Shown: positions 44,684-53,927, counted from the first letter of the stretch. The stretch is 64,000 nucleotides of DNA from Cytophagales bacterium (GCA_004293815.1 RDZD01000010.1:1-64000); one strand, 5' to 3'. A program made the numbers and translations. Notes: generated from the letters alone by a model not told the origin.

Positions 44684-46117
44684 ATGTCAGAATCACAAAC
44701 AAAACCAATCACTAACACAGCCATGAACCACTCGGCATACGGCTACGTCAAGGATGGAAACGTTTACTTGAAAGGCTATATGAACTATCCCGACCGCATT
44801 GTGGGGGTAGTCAAAGAAAGCGAAGAGGCTAGTATGGCCTATTTTGTAGCTCGATATGAACGTGTTTTACAAAAAGTAGAAGAACTCAAGCAGAATGTAA
44901 ACTCTGCCCAAAACAAAGGTTCTTACTTGATGAAGCTTTTGCATCTGCGCAATTATTTACAAGACTACAACGGGGTGGGTAACTTTCCGTATCTTCTGGA
45001 GCAACTTGAAGATATGGAGAACGACATCAAAGGCTACGTTTCTGTAAACAGAGTAAAAAACTACCAGACCAAAGTAGCTCTTTTGGAAGAGGCTCGGCAG
45101 CTACGCGAGAGTGTAGAATGGCAGGAAACCGCTGATAAGTTCAAAGAACTTAAGATGAAGTGGATAAGAACTGGTAGTGCTGAAAAAGGTCACGAGGAAG
45201 AAATGTGTGCAGAGTTTGATAAAATTCTTGACCATTTTTTTGCAGCTCGTAAGGAGTTTTTTGATGCTGCCAAAAAGCTGGAAACAGATCGCTTAAATCT
45301 TTATCGCCGCTACATTGACGAAGTGACTATCTACATCAGGCAACGTAACCAAACGCCAGAAGCACGTGAGCGCGTCATGGTGCTGCAGAAAGAATGGAAA
45401 AACGTAGGCCAAATTGATCGTTGGAAGTATCTCAAGCTCTGGAAAAAATACAAAAAACTGATAGACACATTCTTTGGCAACAGTCACGCTAAAAAGATGT
45501 TTCCATCGGGCAGCTATAGCCAACAGCGCGTTTATTTAAAGCCTACGGGCAATAGCGATATGCCTTTTCAGCGTATCAGACCAGAATTTAAACCTAAGCC
45601 CATGGTGCCTGATATACCGCTCACCGAGCCAGAAGTTCTGGCACGTAAAAAAGAGGTGTGTCTCAAAGTGGAGGACATTATAGCCAAAGATGCACCCATT
45701 GTGCTCGAGAACATCAAGACGCTTCAGGCAGAATGGAAAAAATTTGGCAGAATCAATAACAACGAAGAAGACAAAGAATACAACAATAGGTTCAGGGCGG
45801 CTTGCAATGAAATTTTTGAGCTACACTATTTGCTTGAGAGTTCACGCGCCAAACATGAAGGCTATGACGAAAAAACGCGCTTTGAGCAGCTTAAAATCAA
45901 AATTAAATTGCTTAAAGAAGATATCAAAACAGACGAAACCAATCTTCAAAACATGGTTCGTCTAAATCCTTCTTTAGCCGCGGCTGCAGCCCCTAAAACA
46001 GGCAATGAGGAAGCTGATAAAGAGCGTCTGGAATACATGAACACCCTTAATCGAATCAAAACCAAAAAACGCATTCTTAAACGTATGCAAAATAATTTGG
46101 TAAATAATCAATACTAA
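44684..46117 (+). CDS. DUF349-repeat protein
   Basis: The 477-residue, highly charged, helical protein contains at least three DUF349 repeats marked by an invariant Trp: KFKELKMKWIRTGSAE, LQKEWKNVGQIDRWKYLKLW and LQAEWKKFGRINNNEEDKEY. A first segment of about 120 residues is coiled. The function of DUF349 is not established; proteins of this kind are near-universal in Bacteroidota. It is cytoplasmic, with no signal peptide. It is monocistronic and closed by a perfect 19-bp hairpin. Confidence 0.85.
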   Translation: MSESQTKPITNTAMNHSAYGYVKDGNVYLKGYMNYPDRIVGVVKESEEASMAYFVARYERVLQKVEELKQNVNSAQNKGSYLMKLLHLRNYLQDYNGVGNFPYLLEQLEDMENDIKGYVSVNRVKNYQTKVALLEEARQLRESVEWQETADKFKELKMKWIRTGSAEKGHEEEMCAEFDKILDHFFAARKEFFDAAKKLETDRLNLYRRYIDEVTIYIRQRNQTPEARERVMVLQKEWKNVGQIDRWKYLKLWKKYKKLIDTFFGNSHAKKMFPSGSYSQQRVYLKPTGNSDMPFQRIRPEFKPKPMVPDIPLTEPEVLARKKEVCLKVEDIIAKDAPIVLENIKTLQAEWKKFGRINNNEEDKEYNNRFRAACNEIFELHYLLESSRAKHEGYDEKTRFEQLKIKIKLLKEDIKTDETNLQNMVRLNPSLAAAAAPKTGNEEADKERLEYMNTLNRIKTKKRILKRMQNNLVNNQY

Positions 46118-46158
46118 ATCACTAGTATCTGATAAAATTTCTATTGTTTTCAGTTCTT

Positions 46159-46203
46159 ATAAAGCCGCATACCGAAACAAGCTCTTTCGGTATGCGGCTT
46201 TAT
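46159..46203 (+). terminator. Terminator of the DUF349 gene
   Basis: The 19-bp arms 46159-46177 and 46185-46203 are perfectly complementary around a 7-nt loop, 41 nt after the stop. The stem is rich in GCCGCATACC and its right arm ends in TTTAT. Confidence 0.85.
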
Positions 46204-46341
46204 GGATAATTGGCTAGGCTTATTGACCAAAGACGTGGTTTGCTGTGTTTTTTTTAGAAACAAATGCAATAAAATGATAATATTTGGCAGATACATTTCT
46301 ATTTGTCAAATTTGCTCACGAGTTACTAAACACTGTAAACC

Positions 46342-47673
46342 ATGAAAATGATATTTTTTTATAGCTATCTACTTCTTGTTTTCTTATCTACAACATCTTT
46401 GTGGGCACAAGAACGTGCTGGTATGGCGGCCTACATCAAAGCGGAAACTTTAAGAGAGCAAGGGAATTATGCCAAGGCCATACTAGAATACGATGCAGCA
46501 ATTGCAAAAGAACCTCAAAACTTACTTTATAAAACTACCAAGTGTCAGTGTTATTTGAATATGTTTGAGGTCAAACAGGCCATTGTCTGCTTTGAGGGAA
46601 TTAGCCGCGAACATCCAAAAGACACTTCTGCCGTAGAAACTCTAGCCAATCTGCACGCCACCGCGCAGTCTCTGGATAATGCCATTCTTTACTTTGAGAA
46701 AGCCGCCGCCCTTAGCACCTCAGAAGACTACAAACTGTCTTGCTATCTGAACATTTTGAATATGCTCCACATACAAAACAAAATGCGAAAAGCGGGTAGA
46801 TACATTCAGGAGGCACAGAAAAGTAACCCCAAACATTTCGATTTGCTTTTCATGGAAGCCGAGTATTCCAATATCATTGGGCAGTACGAAAAGGCTTTGG
46901 TAGCTATTGATAGTGTTATCAAACAGCTTCCTAAGGACAATGCCCACACAAGCGAGTTTTCTAAATTCTATTATCAGAGAACCATTTCTTTGTTCAATAT
47001 GGGCAGATACGCTGAAATGAAAGAGGCAGCTAAACACGTCACTGACGCATCTCTGATAGGTTTGATAAAATTTTATACTTCAGAGTACCAGCAAAAAATG
47101 GGTGAGGCGTATTTCAAAAATTATTTATACGATAAAAGCCTTACAGCACTCACTTTGGCCATTCGAATAGATAGCTCTAACGCCAAAGCACGTATGTTGC
47201 GTGCAGATATCTACAAGATTCAGAGTGAATTAACCAAAACCAAACTGACAGAAGTGGAGAGAACTTGGAAAGAAGATCTTCCCAATGACAAGAAAAGTCC
47301 TCGCCTCGCCGAACTGGCCATGCTGCACTTCAATTCTGCAAACTATATCAAGAGCTTAGAACGCATACAGGAATATTTAACCTTGAATCCACTTCAGCAC
47401 GACATGTATATTCTACAAGCCGCAGCTAATTTGCTCATTAAGAAACCAGAGTTGGTTATAGAGCAACTAGAGCCCCTCACCAAAGTGGATAAAGTTAGCA
47501 ATGATGTTAAAAATAAGTCCTTTATGCTCATGGGCATGGCCCACTACGACACCAAAGACTACCGCAAAGCCTACGGATTTTTTAAGAAAGCGTCTTATGG
47601 TGACTATGCAGAAGTGGCTGGTTGGTATATGAAAGACATTCGCGAGCACCATGATTTAGATAAAGAGTTATAG
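46342..47673 (+). CDS. Secreted TPR-repeat protein
   Basis: The 443-residue product has a signal peptide (to about residue 22, SLWAQ) and a run of TPR motifs (GNYAKAILEYDAAI, DNAILYFEKAAAL, YDKSLTALTLAI, ANYIKSLERIQEY, YRKAYGFFKKAS). There is no catalytic domain. It is probably a periplasmic or outer-membrane-associated adaptor in protein assembly, comparable with other Bacteroidota secreted TPR proteins. It stands alone between the DUF349 gene and lptE, with 139 nt before lptE. A weak inverted repeat (47712-47719 with 47742-47749) lies in that gap. Confidence 0.7.
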   Translation: MKMIFFYSYLLLVFLSTTSLWAQERAGMAAYIKAETLREQGNYAKAILEYDAAIAKEPQNLLYKTTKCQCYLNMFEVKQAIVCFEGISREHPKDTSAVETLANLHATAQSLDNAILYFEKAAALSTSEDYKLSCYLNILNMLHIQNKMRKAGRYIQEAQKSNPKHFDLLFMEAEYSNIIGQYEKALVAIDSVIKQLPKDNAHTSEFSKFYYQRTISLFNMGRYAEMKEAAKHVTDASLIGLIKFYTSEYQQKMGEAYFKNYLYDKSLTALTLAIRIDSSNAKARMLRADIYKIQSELTKTKLTEVERTWKEDLPNDKKSPRLAELAMLHFNSANYIKSLERIQEYLTLNPLQHDMYILQAAANLLIKKPELVIEQLEPLTKVDKVSNDVKNKSFMLMGMAHYDTKDYRKAYGFFKKASYGDYAEVAGWYMKDIREHHDLDKEL

Positions 47674-47812
47674 ATGCTGGTGCTCGAACGGAGGTCTTTT
47701 TGCAGAACAGGAAGCTGCTAATCGTTAATGTTTCTAAAAAAAGCAGCTTTGTGTTTTCAATGCCCGCGCAATCGCGTAAATTTGCAATTGATATACACTT
47801 CTTGCTCAATCT

Positions 47813-48361
47813 ATGCGTATTGCGTTTTCAAAAAGTATTCTAAAAACAATAGCCTGCTGGTTATCTGGTTTTTTTGTATGGTTTGGCTTGCTCGCAGGCT
47901 GCGCTGGATTTAAGATTTCTTTGAACGGTGCGACCATTCCGCCTGAAGCTAAAAGCATTAGCGTAGCCATGTTTTTGGATGATGCTGGAACAGGACCTCC
48001 AAATTTAGCTATCACAACTACCGAGAAAATGAGGAGCTATTTTCAACGCAACACTCGACTAGATGTGATAGCGGGCAATGGCGACTTGCAATACGAAGGT
48101 TCTGTGACTGGTTATACGGTTACACCTGTTGCGCCTACTGGCGAAGATACTCAACAGGCTGGATTGCAGCGTCTAACGATTACTTTGCAAGTTCAGTATC
48201 TGAATACATTTGACGAAGAAGCGGGGTTTGATGAAAGCTTTTCTTTCTTTGCAGACTTCCCACCTGACAAAAACATCACCGATGTGGAAAGAGATCTCAT
48301 AGAGGTGATTCTCAATCAGATTATGTTTGATGTTTTCAACCGCTCCTTGGCCAACTGGTAA
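47813..48361 (+). CDS. lptE: LPS assembly lipoprotein LptE
   Basis: The 182-residue lipoprotein has the lipobox LLAGC (Cys at about 30). The pattern of the Bacteroidota LptE family is clear: FKISLNGATIPPEAKSISVAMF, LDVIAGNGDLQYEGSVTGY, RLTITLQVQYLNTF and a terminal FNRSLANW. LptE plugs LptD at the outer membrane in the last step of lipopolysaccharide transport, working with Lpt proteins such as lptG at 23931. It is followed 16 nt later by lipB, so the two are co-transcribed. That is an odd functional pairing, but each identification is clear. Confidence 0.88.
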   Translation: MRIAFSKSILKTIACWLSGFFVWFGLLAGCAGFKISLNGATIPPEAKSISVAMFLDDAGTGPPNLAITTTEKMRSYFQRNTRLDVIAGNGDLQYEGSVTGYTVTPVAPTGEDTQQAGLQRLTITLQVQYLNTFDEEAGFDESFSFFADFPPDKNITDVERDLIEVILNQIMFDVFNRSLANW

Positions 48362-48377
48362 TCTGAAATTTCGCGCA

Positions 48378-49082
48378 ATGCCACATTTGACTGTAGAAGA
48401 CTGGGGACTAATACCCTACAAAGAGGCTTGGGATCGTCAAGAGCTGTATTTTTCGGAGCTTCTTAACCAAAAACTCAGCAACCGACGCGCTGGAATAGTA
48501 GAACCGCTTAATTCCTATTTATTTTTTTGTGAACACCCTCACGTTATCACAATGGGTAAAACTGGCAGCCTAGACCACTTGGTCAATGGCGAGAGTGTTT
48601 TGGCTCAAAAAAACATAGACTTTTTCAAGATAAACCGCGGCGGCGATGTTACCTATCATGGACCAGGACAAGTGGTAGGCTATCTTGTGTTTGATATCTC
48701 GTCACTTTATGAAGATTTACACCGCTTTATACGTGATATTGAAGGGTGTGTTATAAGGACTTTGGCTACTTACGGACTTAAAGGAGAAAGGTATTCGGGC
48801 TATACTGGTGTGTGGTTAGACAGCGCACTGCCCCAAGCACGTAAGATGTGCGCTATTGGCATACGCACTAGTCAGTGGATCAGTATGCACGGGTTCGCGC
48901 TGAACGTGAATACTGATCTCGATTATTTTCAAAATATTGTCCCTTGTGGCATTAAAGATAAAGCTGTGACTTCTCTGGCAAAAGAACTCAAACGAAACCT
49001 ACCGCTTCAAGAGGTCAAGAATACACTCAGACAAGAGTTTGAAAAATTTTATGCTGAAAACCTGATAAAAAGCCCCTTATGA
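48378..49082 (+). CDS. lipB: Octanoyl-[ACP]:protein N-octanoyltransferase
   Basis: This 234-residue enzyme transfers octanoyl from ACP to lipoyl domains, the first step of lipoic acid attachment. Diagnostic motifs are NRGGDVTYHGPGQVVGYLVF, KMCAIGIRTSQWISMHGFAL and FQNIVPCGI, which carries the catalytic Cys. The ATG at 48378 (MPHLTVEDWG) is chosen. An upstream in-frame ATG at 48327 would overlap lptE and adds residues unlike the family. Lipoate synthase (lipA) is not in the window. Confidence 0.93.
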   Translation: MPHLTVEDWGLIPYKEAWDRQELYFSELLNQKLSNRRAGIVEPLNSYLFFCEHPHVITMGKTGSLDHLVNGESVLAQKNIDFFKINRGGDVTYHGPGQVVGYLVFDISSLYEDLHRFIRDIEGCVIRTLATYGLKGERYSGYTGVWLDSALPQARKMCAIGIRTSQWISMHGFALNVNTDLDYFQNIVPCGIKDKAVTSLAKELKRNLPLQEVKNTLRQEFEKFYAENLIKSPL

Positions 49083-49119
49083 ATGGCAGATGGGTAAAAA
49101 TAGAATTACTGCATGGCTT

Positions 49120-49557
49120 TTAGAAACCAAGTGCCTGCGTATAAGCTGAGTTACTGAAAAGACCTTGGTAAGCGATGAAACCAAAAATAAAGCTCAGATA
49201 AATCCATAGAAAAGTAAATGCGATATGAACTAGAGTCTCAAAAGTTTTGCCATACCAGAGTTTTGAAGAGTAACCAAAAAATTGAATCAAAAGCCGTAAA
49301 AACCAAAATCCAAAAAAGCCTGCACAGATATATGCGCCCAAGGGTGTACTCACGAGTGCTTGCGCCTGAAACAGACATAGCAAGCCCATAAAGCACACGA
49401 CCAAAGCAATAAAAAACGTATGCACGTACATAAGCTGACGATTGATAAGGCTTAGCTGAGCCAGTTCTTGCTCCCATTTAAAGTATCTTGGAAAAATGAT
49501 GTGAACTAAGGCCAAGATATTTAGCAGATAACCAATTAGTTTAAGGTGTTGCTCCAT
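49120..49557 (-). CDS. Four-helix membrane protein, last gene of the vWA operon
   Basis: The 145-residue protein has about four membrane helices (near 5-22, 38-62, 68-92 and 108-135). Conserved polar residues lie between them (RYFKWEQEL, YSSKLWYGK). No family is recognised. Its start overlaps the end of the methyltransferase gene by 17 nt, so it is the fourth and last gene of the operon 51056-52474 / 50308-51051 / 49541-50323. Conservation of the order suggests joint function in the inner membrane. Confidence 0.6.
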   Translation of the reverse strand: MEQHLKLIGYLLNILALVHIIFPRYFKWEQELAQLSLINRQLMYVHTFFIALVVCFMGLLCLFQAQALVSTPLGAYICAGFFGFWFLRLLIQFFGYSSKLWYGKTFETLVHIAFTFLWIYLSFIFGFIAYQGLFSNSAYTQALGF

Positions 49558-50323
49558 GCTTTTTGAGATGATAAACTTGTAAAAAAGGGGTTATGCGATA
49601 GCTGTTTGACAGCTGTAGTCTGGCATTTTTAAAAGTTTCTAGCCAAGTTTTGGAGCTATGAAAGTGAAAAAAGCCCAGGTTATAAGCCAAAAAATTAGGG
49701 ACATCTCGCAAGTGTTCCACCACCACCATTTCGCCTTCTTCTGTTAGCAAGCGGCTCAGTTCTGTAAAAAAAACAACTCTTTCATCACTCTTTCGCATTT
49801 CGTGGGCGGATAAAATCAAAAAAATGTGTGCTGTGCTTTGGCTAGGCCAGTCTATGCTTTGGGTCTTAATGGATAAGGTGTTGGGGTAAGGCGGATAAAC
49901 CTTCCGCGCACGTTTGATAGAGAGTTCTGTGTGTAGCTGAGGGTCGTAAAAATCCAGAGCTTGGACTTGTGCCAATGGAAATTGCTTTTGTAGCAAAAAA
50001 CTGGTTTCATCAAAGCCAGCATGAATATTTAACAGAAGGCCATTGGGCAAGGTTTTTATTTTGAGCCAATTGAACGTGTAGAGAGGTGAATAATCATACA
50101 CATACCACGATACCGCCAAAGACAAGAGCATACTCAAAAAACCTAAGCCCCATGCACATCCCAAAAGTACCTGCCCTTTTGCAGGCAATAAAGCAGCCCA
50201 AGGAGAGCACAAAAAGAACCAGATAAAAGTAGAAAGTAAGGAAAAAAGAACATAAAAATGCCAATTAAACCGTACAACATTCCATGTGCCTTCAAAGGCA
50301 CGTCGCTTTAGAGGCTTTTCCAT
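49541..50323 (-). CDS. Membrane-anchored SAM-methyltransferase-like protein
   Basis: The 260-residue product has two N-terminal membrane helices (about 18-40 and 50-75). A Rossmann-like domain follows with a degenerate SAM site (NIHAGFDETSFLLQKQFPLAQVQALDFYD). The VVVEHLRDVPNFLAYNLGFFHFHS segment fits class I methyltransferases of the UbiE/COQ5-like kind. The classical GxGxG is replaced by NIHAGFDE, so catalytic activity is uncertain. An upstream ATG at 50347 is possible, but 50323 (MEKPLKRRAF) reduces the overlap with the DUF2071 gene to 16 nt. Confidence 0.6.
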   Translation of the reverse strand: MEKPLKRRAFEGTWNVVRFNWHFYVLFSLLSTFIWFFLCSPWAALLPAKGQVLLGCAWGLGFLSMLLSLAVSWYVYDYSPLYTFNWLKIKTLPNGLLLNIHAGFDETSFLLQKQFPLAQVQALDFYDPQLHTELSIKRARKVYPPYPNTLSIKTQSIDWPSQSTAHIFLILSAHEMRKSDERVVFFTELSRLLTEEGEMVVVEHLRDVPNFLAYNLGFFHFHSSKTWLETFKNARLQLSNSYRITPFLQVYHLKKHGATP

Positions 50324-51051
50324 AATTCTATGCGGCCTTTTTTCCAAAAATAAGGAACGTTTTCTATCACAAACGCATTGGCGAGTTGAGCGTTTGCAAA
50401 CCCTCTTTGTTCTAAAAAACCCACTTCGTGGTTGATAACCTCTACAGCTCGAGGCCTCCAGTTTTGCCTAACGCCTTCTATGAGAATGACCTGCTTTTTT
50501 TGAGGCAAATAAGTGAAAGTAAAAGGCATAGGCCCTGCAAAGCGTCGTGCTTCTTTCCAAGAATCAAAAGGCGAGGCACTGGGCAAATTAGTGGCCTCTT
50601 CTGCCAGATTGACTTTGATTGAAAGTTTAGATTTCTGAGAACTTACCTCAAGATATGGCTCGTTGGCTTGTTGGGTGATGTCGGTGGTGGAGTAGTCGTA
50701 ATGCGTAAAGGTATTGCCCATAAGCTGCATTTTAGGCTTATCCGTTTCGGATTTTAAAATGTACAAGCCGCGCAAATTGCGACCTGTCTGGCTTTGATAC
50801 CTCACAAACACTCGGTAACCTATCAAAAAAAAGTCATTGCCCATAAAGGCTGGAAAACCTTTAGGACGTAGACCTTTAGTTTGTACCATAGCCACAGCCA
50901 CGAATGCCCATTTGTCTTGAAATGTGTCCAAGGTCAGACAAGGAGGAATCAATGTTGCAAGTTGTTCTTGAGGCAGGGCATAAGTAAGCACAAGCGAACG
51001 CTCAAAAAAAGCTTCTACACCAAACAAGTGATTCTTGAGAAAATCAAACAT
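50308..51051 (-). CDS. DUF2071 (YqjF-like) protein
   Basis: The 247-residue soluble protein has the DUF2071 pattern: an N-terminal LVLTYALPQEQLATLIPPCLT segment, then TGLRPKG-like VQTKGLRPKGFPAF and GNDFFLIGYRVFVRY, and a late GPMPFTFTYLPQ. The fold is a beta-barrel related to acetoacetate decarboxylase, but the family has no settled function and no catalytic Lys can be identified with certainty. The gene starts 4 nt downstream of the vWA gene and overlaps the methyltransferase gene, so it is tightly operonic. Confidence 0.75.
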   Translation of the reverse strand: MFDFLKNHLFGVEAFFERSLVLTYALPQEQLATLIPPCLTLDTFQDKWAFVAVAMVQTKGLRPKGFPAFMGNDFFLIGYRVFVRYQSQTGRNLRGLYILKSETDKPKMQLMGNTFTHYDYSTTDITQQANEPYLEVSSQKSKLSIKVNLAEEATNLPSASPFDSWKEARRFAGPMPFTFTYLPQKKQVILIEGVRQNWRPRAVEVINHEVGFLEQRGFANAQLANAFVIENVPYFWKKGRIELWKSL

Positions 51052-51055
51052 AAAA

Positions 51056-52474
51056 TCAGTCTAAGGGTTTGGTCATGCGATACTGGTCAAAGGCAGACGC
51101 ATAACGCTCTATGATGTGCAACATGCGCGTTAGGTCGGGGTCTCTGTAAGCTGGAAATAGACTTTTTATCTGACCTATGGTAATGTCTATGCAATCTTCT
51201 GCTTGTTCGGTTTTGCCTTCGTAGTGCATTTTGGCCATTTGCTTGATGCTTTGTGCCATCAGCGCAATGCTATAGTTTTTACGGACTTCAGGATCCAAGA
51301 GCATGTTCAACTTTCTGCCCTCCTGAGGAGCATAATGTAGCAGCAGTTCACGCTTTTCAGTGATCTTTTTGCCACTTTGGGTAATGTCGTCGTAACTCCA
51401 AGTTACCGTAACAGGAATAGAAACAGGAGGATTGCTCAAGTTGTTGGCCAGGCTGTATTTGATTAAGAGCACCTGCGTCAGCCCCGCGTTCATATTATCT
51501 AGCTCAAAAGTTACTCTGTTTTGATCTATTCTGGGTTCATAGCCATAAATGTCTTGTATGCTCAAGTCGGTGCTGTTTTCAATGCTCAAACTCACGTTAC
51601 GGGCTTTAGGCGAGAGCAACGCCTCTAGTTCTTGGACAAATACTTTTTTGACATCGGCACTGTCTGCCAAGAAGTGGACTTGTCCCTTGCCTTTTTTGGC
51701 CAAGTTGCGCAGCATCCCATGGTTTAAGTCTCTGCCCACACCAATTGTAGAGAGAATGATGCCTTTGTCCAAATACTGGGCGGCGTTCTGAAGAATTTTT
51801 TCAGGATCTGCCTCACCCTGATTCGCTATGCCGTCTGTGAGTAAAATAACGGCATTGGTATATTTAGGATCTAATTTTTTTTCTACCTGCTTAAGACCAT
51901 CTAGCAAACCACTGTTAATGTTGGTGGCACCGTTGGCCGCTATGCTTTCTATAGCTATTCTGGCCGTGTTTTTATTACCTACTTTTTGAGAAGGAAAAAT
52001 AACTTGAGAATCATTGTCAAAAACTGAAATAGAAAAAATATCATCAGGGCGAAGTCCTTCCAAAAAGCTTAACAGAGCTTCTCTAACCTTGTGAATCTTC
52101 CTAAAGTCATTCATAGAGCCACTTTTGTCCACTACCAAACCAATGTTGAGAGGCGGTATGACGGAATTGTCTGCGTTTTGAGGCAGGGTTGTAAAGCCTA
52201 TTTGTAGAACAGCCTCGCTACTAAAAGAATTGATTTTGTCGCAGCCCCAGCGTAAATCCATGCGCGCAGCTTGACCTTTTTCGGGCATACTGAGCTGGTG
52301 TTTGTGATAGTTGAGATATTCTTCCACACGAATAGCATCGGGCGGTGGAATGATACCCAGCCCCGAAGCCTCTCGGCTCAGCCCCATAGATGCTGACGAG
52401 TAGCCGCCCTGCGCCCGCACATAAGCACAAAGGCTTAAAAGCGCAAAGCAAACAAACAGTGTTTTTTTAAGCAT
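51056..52474 (-). CDS. Secreted vWA-domain protein, YfbK type
   Basis: The 472-residue product has a signal peptide (MLKKTLFVCFALLSLCAYV, cleavage after RAQ). A YfbK-type N-terminal part (RVEEYLNYH) follows. A von Willebrand A domain (about 105-285) has an intact MIDAS: DKSGSMND, a Thr in GATNINSG and DGIANQGE. A C-terminal DUF3520-like region contains the YGYEP and ALMAQSIKQMA segments. It is probably a periplasmic, metal-dependent protein-binding module. It leads an operon with DUF2071, a membrane methyltransferase and a four-helix protein. An in-frame Met exists at 52519, but the 52474 start gives the clean signal peptide. Confidence 0.85.
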   Translation of the reverse strand: MLKKTLFVCFALLSLCAYVRAQGGYSSASMGLSREASGLGIIPPPDAIRVEEYLNYHKHQLSMPEKGQAARMDLRWGCDKINSFSSEAVLQIGFTTLPQNADNSVIPPLNIGLVVDKSGSMNDFRKIHKVREALLSFLEGLRPDDIFSISVFDNDSQVIFPSQKVGNKNTARIAIESIAANGATNINSGLLDGLKQVEKKLDPKYTNAVILLTDGIANQGEADPEKILQNAAQYLDKGIILSTIGVGRDLNHGMLRNLAKKGKGQVHFLADSADVKKVFVQELEALLSPKARNVSLSIENSTDLSIQDIYGYEPRIDQNRVTFELDNMNAGLTQVLLIKYSLANNLSNPPVSIPVTVTWSYDDITQSGKKITEKRELLLHYAPQEGRKLNMLLDPEVRKNYSIALMAQSIKQMAKMHYEGKTEQAEDCIDITIGQIKSLFPAYRDPDLTRMLHIIERYASAFDQYRMTKPLD

Positions 52475-52525
52475 GAGATACAAGATTGAATGTTGTACAA
52501 ATTCATAATTTAACACCAAAGGCTA

Positions 52526-52591
52526 AGCCACTAGTTAAAAAAAGCGCAACTGAAAAGAAATTCAACGTTGCGCTTTTTTTAACTAGTGGCT
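52526..52591 (-). terminator. 25-bp perfect hairpin after the coiled-coil protein gene
   Basis: Arms 52526-52550 and 52567-52591 are perfectly complementary over 25 bp around a 16-nt loop. They include GCGCAAC/GTTGCGC next to A7/T7 runs. It lies 13 nt past the stop of the minus-strand gene at 52604-53893 and ahead of the vWA gene, separating the two transcripts. Confidence 0.88.
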
Positions 52592-52603
52592 GAAAATATT
52601 CAC

Positions 52604-53893
52604 TTAGTTGCCTTCAGGGAGCGTATTGAGCTTTTCAGCCAAGTTGATAAGTTTGTCAATGTTCATAGAACGCTTGATGGAACGAATAACTTCTGTTTTT
52701 TGATTGGTGAGTGAGTTAATTTGTTGTTGAACTTTGGCGTTGTCATTACTTAGATTTCTGTTTTTGGCTTCTTCCAAAATAGAAATGGTAGATTTGCTAT
52801 TCTCATCTAGCAAAGAAATGTATCGGTTGTATAAAAATACAAACTCTTTGAACAAGTCTATCACATCAGTGGAGCGTTTGTCCATCTCTGAAAGATGTTT
52901 GTTGTTGCTAAGCAGGCTGGCATAGTCGCTTTTGCCGTTCACTTGGTGTTTTTTGTCAAGTCCTTTGAGATATGCTTTTATACTCTCACGGTTGTAGCCC
53001 ACAAACACGTCTGTGAGGTAGTCGCGAGCAGGAACATCTTCAGAAACAGGCATTTTTACCTGCATTTGGCTAGCACGGGCATTGCGCACGACAATATCGC
53101 CAAGTTTGTTATAAAGACTGTTGGTTTCTATCTGAAACTCTTGCATGTTAGCACCATACGAGGCATTGACGGTGTTCATTCTTGCATAAAACATCGTGAA
53201 TTGGTCTAGCTCCATTTTAAAGCTTTCCATTTGTTGCGGATTAATATCCTTACGATTGGCTGCTACGCCTGCCACGAAGCTGAGTACACTCGCGCCCATG
53301 CTCAGCACAGGATTTGCGGCGGTGAGCGTGCTCACCACAGGATTTTTGAGTAAAGTACCCACAAAATCTTTTATGCGAGGGTTATCTTTATTGTTGCCGT
53401 TTGTGACGTATTTTTGAAGAAGCTCATTGACTTTTTGATTGTAAGAAAAGCCCAAACTTTCGTCGGCAGGGTTGTTAAGAGCCGCGATGCTGTTTCGGTA
53501 GTTATCAGACTGGCTCAGGGTGTAGAGCGTGTTTAAACGCTCGTAAATCAATTCGTTAAGTTCTGTAGAAATGATGAGGTTGTTGTAAATGAGAGCGTAA
53601 CGTTTCTTGTCGTCAAGCTCCATTTTGACCTGAACATTTTTTATAAGCACCTCCTGACCAGTAAGTACTTCTTTTTGAGTACGCATTTGGTCATTCAGTT
53701 CCGCTATTCGGAGGCTATCTTCGCGGTGTTGCTTTATAAGTCGCGCCACCTCAGATTGGTTTTTCTTGAGGTCTGCCACCATTTTATAAAGCTCACGAAT
53801 GGCACTAGAATCACCTGAGTTAAGATTTTGTGCTGAAGCAAGCGAAATACCCAGCCCCAAGAACAACACAAAAAGCACAATTTTTTTAGTCAT
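52604..53893 (-). CDS. Secreted coiled-coil protein, function unknown
   Basis: The 429-residue product has a signal peptide (MTKKIVLFVLFLGLGISLASAQ). It is then almost entirely helical, with heptads and long charged coils (RELYKMVADLKKNQSEVARLI, QQQINSLTNQKTEVIRSI). A hydrophobic glycine-rich segment, NPVLSMGASVLSFVAGVAAN, may insert in a membrane or form a tight helical hairpin. No family is recognised. It may be an envelope structural or secretion-associated protein. An upstream in-frame start at 54001 exists but lacks a signal-peptide layout. A palindrome lies 19 nt before the ATG. Confidence 0.6.
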   Translation of the reverse strand: MTKKIVLFVLFLGLGISLASAQNLNSGDSSAIRELYKMVADLKKNQSEVARLIKQHREDSLRIAELNDQMRTQKEVLTGQEVLIKNVQVKMELDDKKRYALIYNNLIISTELNELIYERLNTLYTLSQSDNYRNSIAALNNPADESLGFSYNQKVNELLQKYVTNGNNKDNPRIKDFVGTLLKNPVVSTLTAANPVLSMGASVLSFVAGVAANRKDINPQQMESFKMELDQFTMFYARMNTVNASYGANMQEFQIETNSLYNKLGDIVVRNARASQMQVKMPVSEDVPARDYLTDVFVGYNRESIKAYLKGLDKKHQVNGKSDYASLLSNNKHLSEMDKRSTDVIDLFKEFVFLYNRYISLLDENSKSTISILEEAKNRNLSNDNAKVQQQINSLTNQKTEVIRSIKRSMNIDKLINLAEKLNTLPEGN

Positions 53894-53911
53894 TTTTTTA
53901 AATTCATTTTT

Positions 53912-53927
53912 TGCGGTCTTGACCGCA
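53912..53927 (-). promoter_or_regulatory. Leader palindrome TGCGGTC-TT-GACCGCA
   Basis: Perfect 7-bp arms (53912-53918 and 53921-53927) around a 2-nt centre lie 19 nt upstream of the coiled-coil protein ATG. A 2-nt loop is too tight for a stable RNA hairpin, so a DNA operator is at least as likely. Confidence 0.45.

Noticed and set aside
44508-44726. 72-codon frame (GTG start) between the glycosyltransferase and DUF349 genes
   Set aside because: It overlaps the DUF349 start, has no domain or signal peptide and no upstream promoter, and looks like a chance frame.
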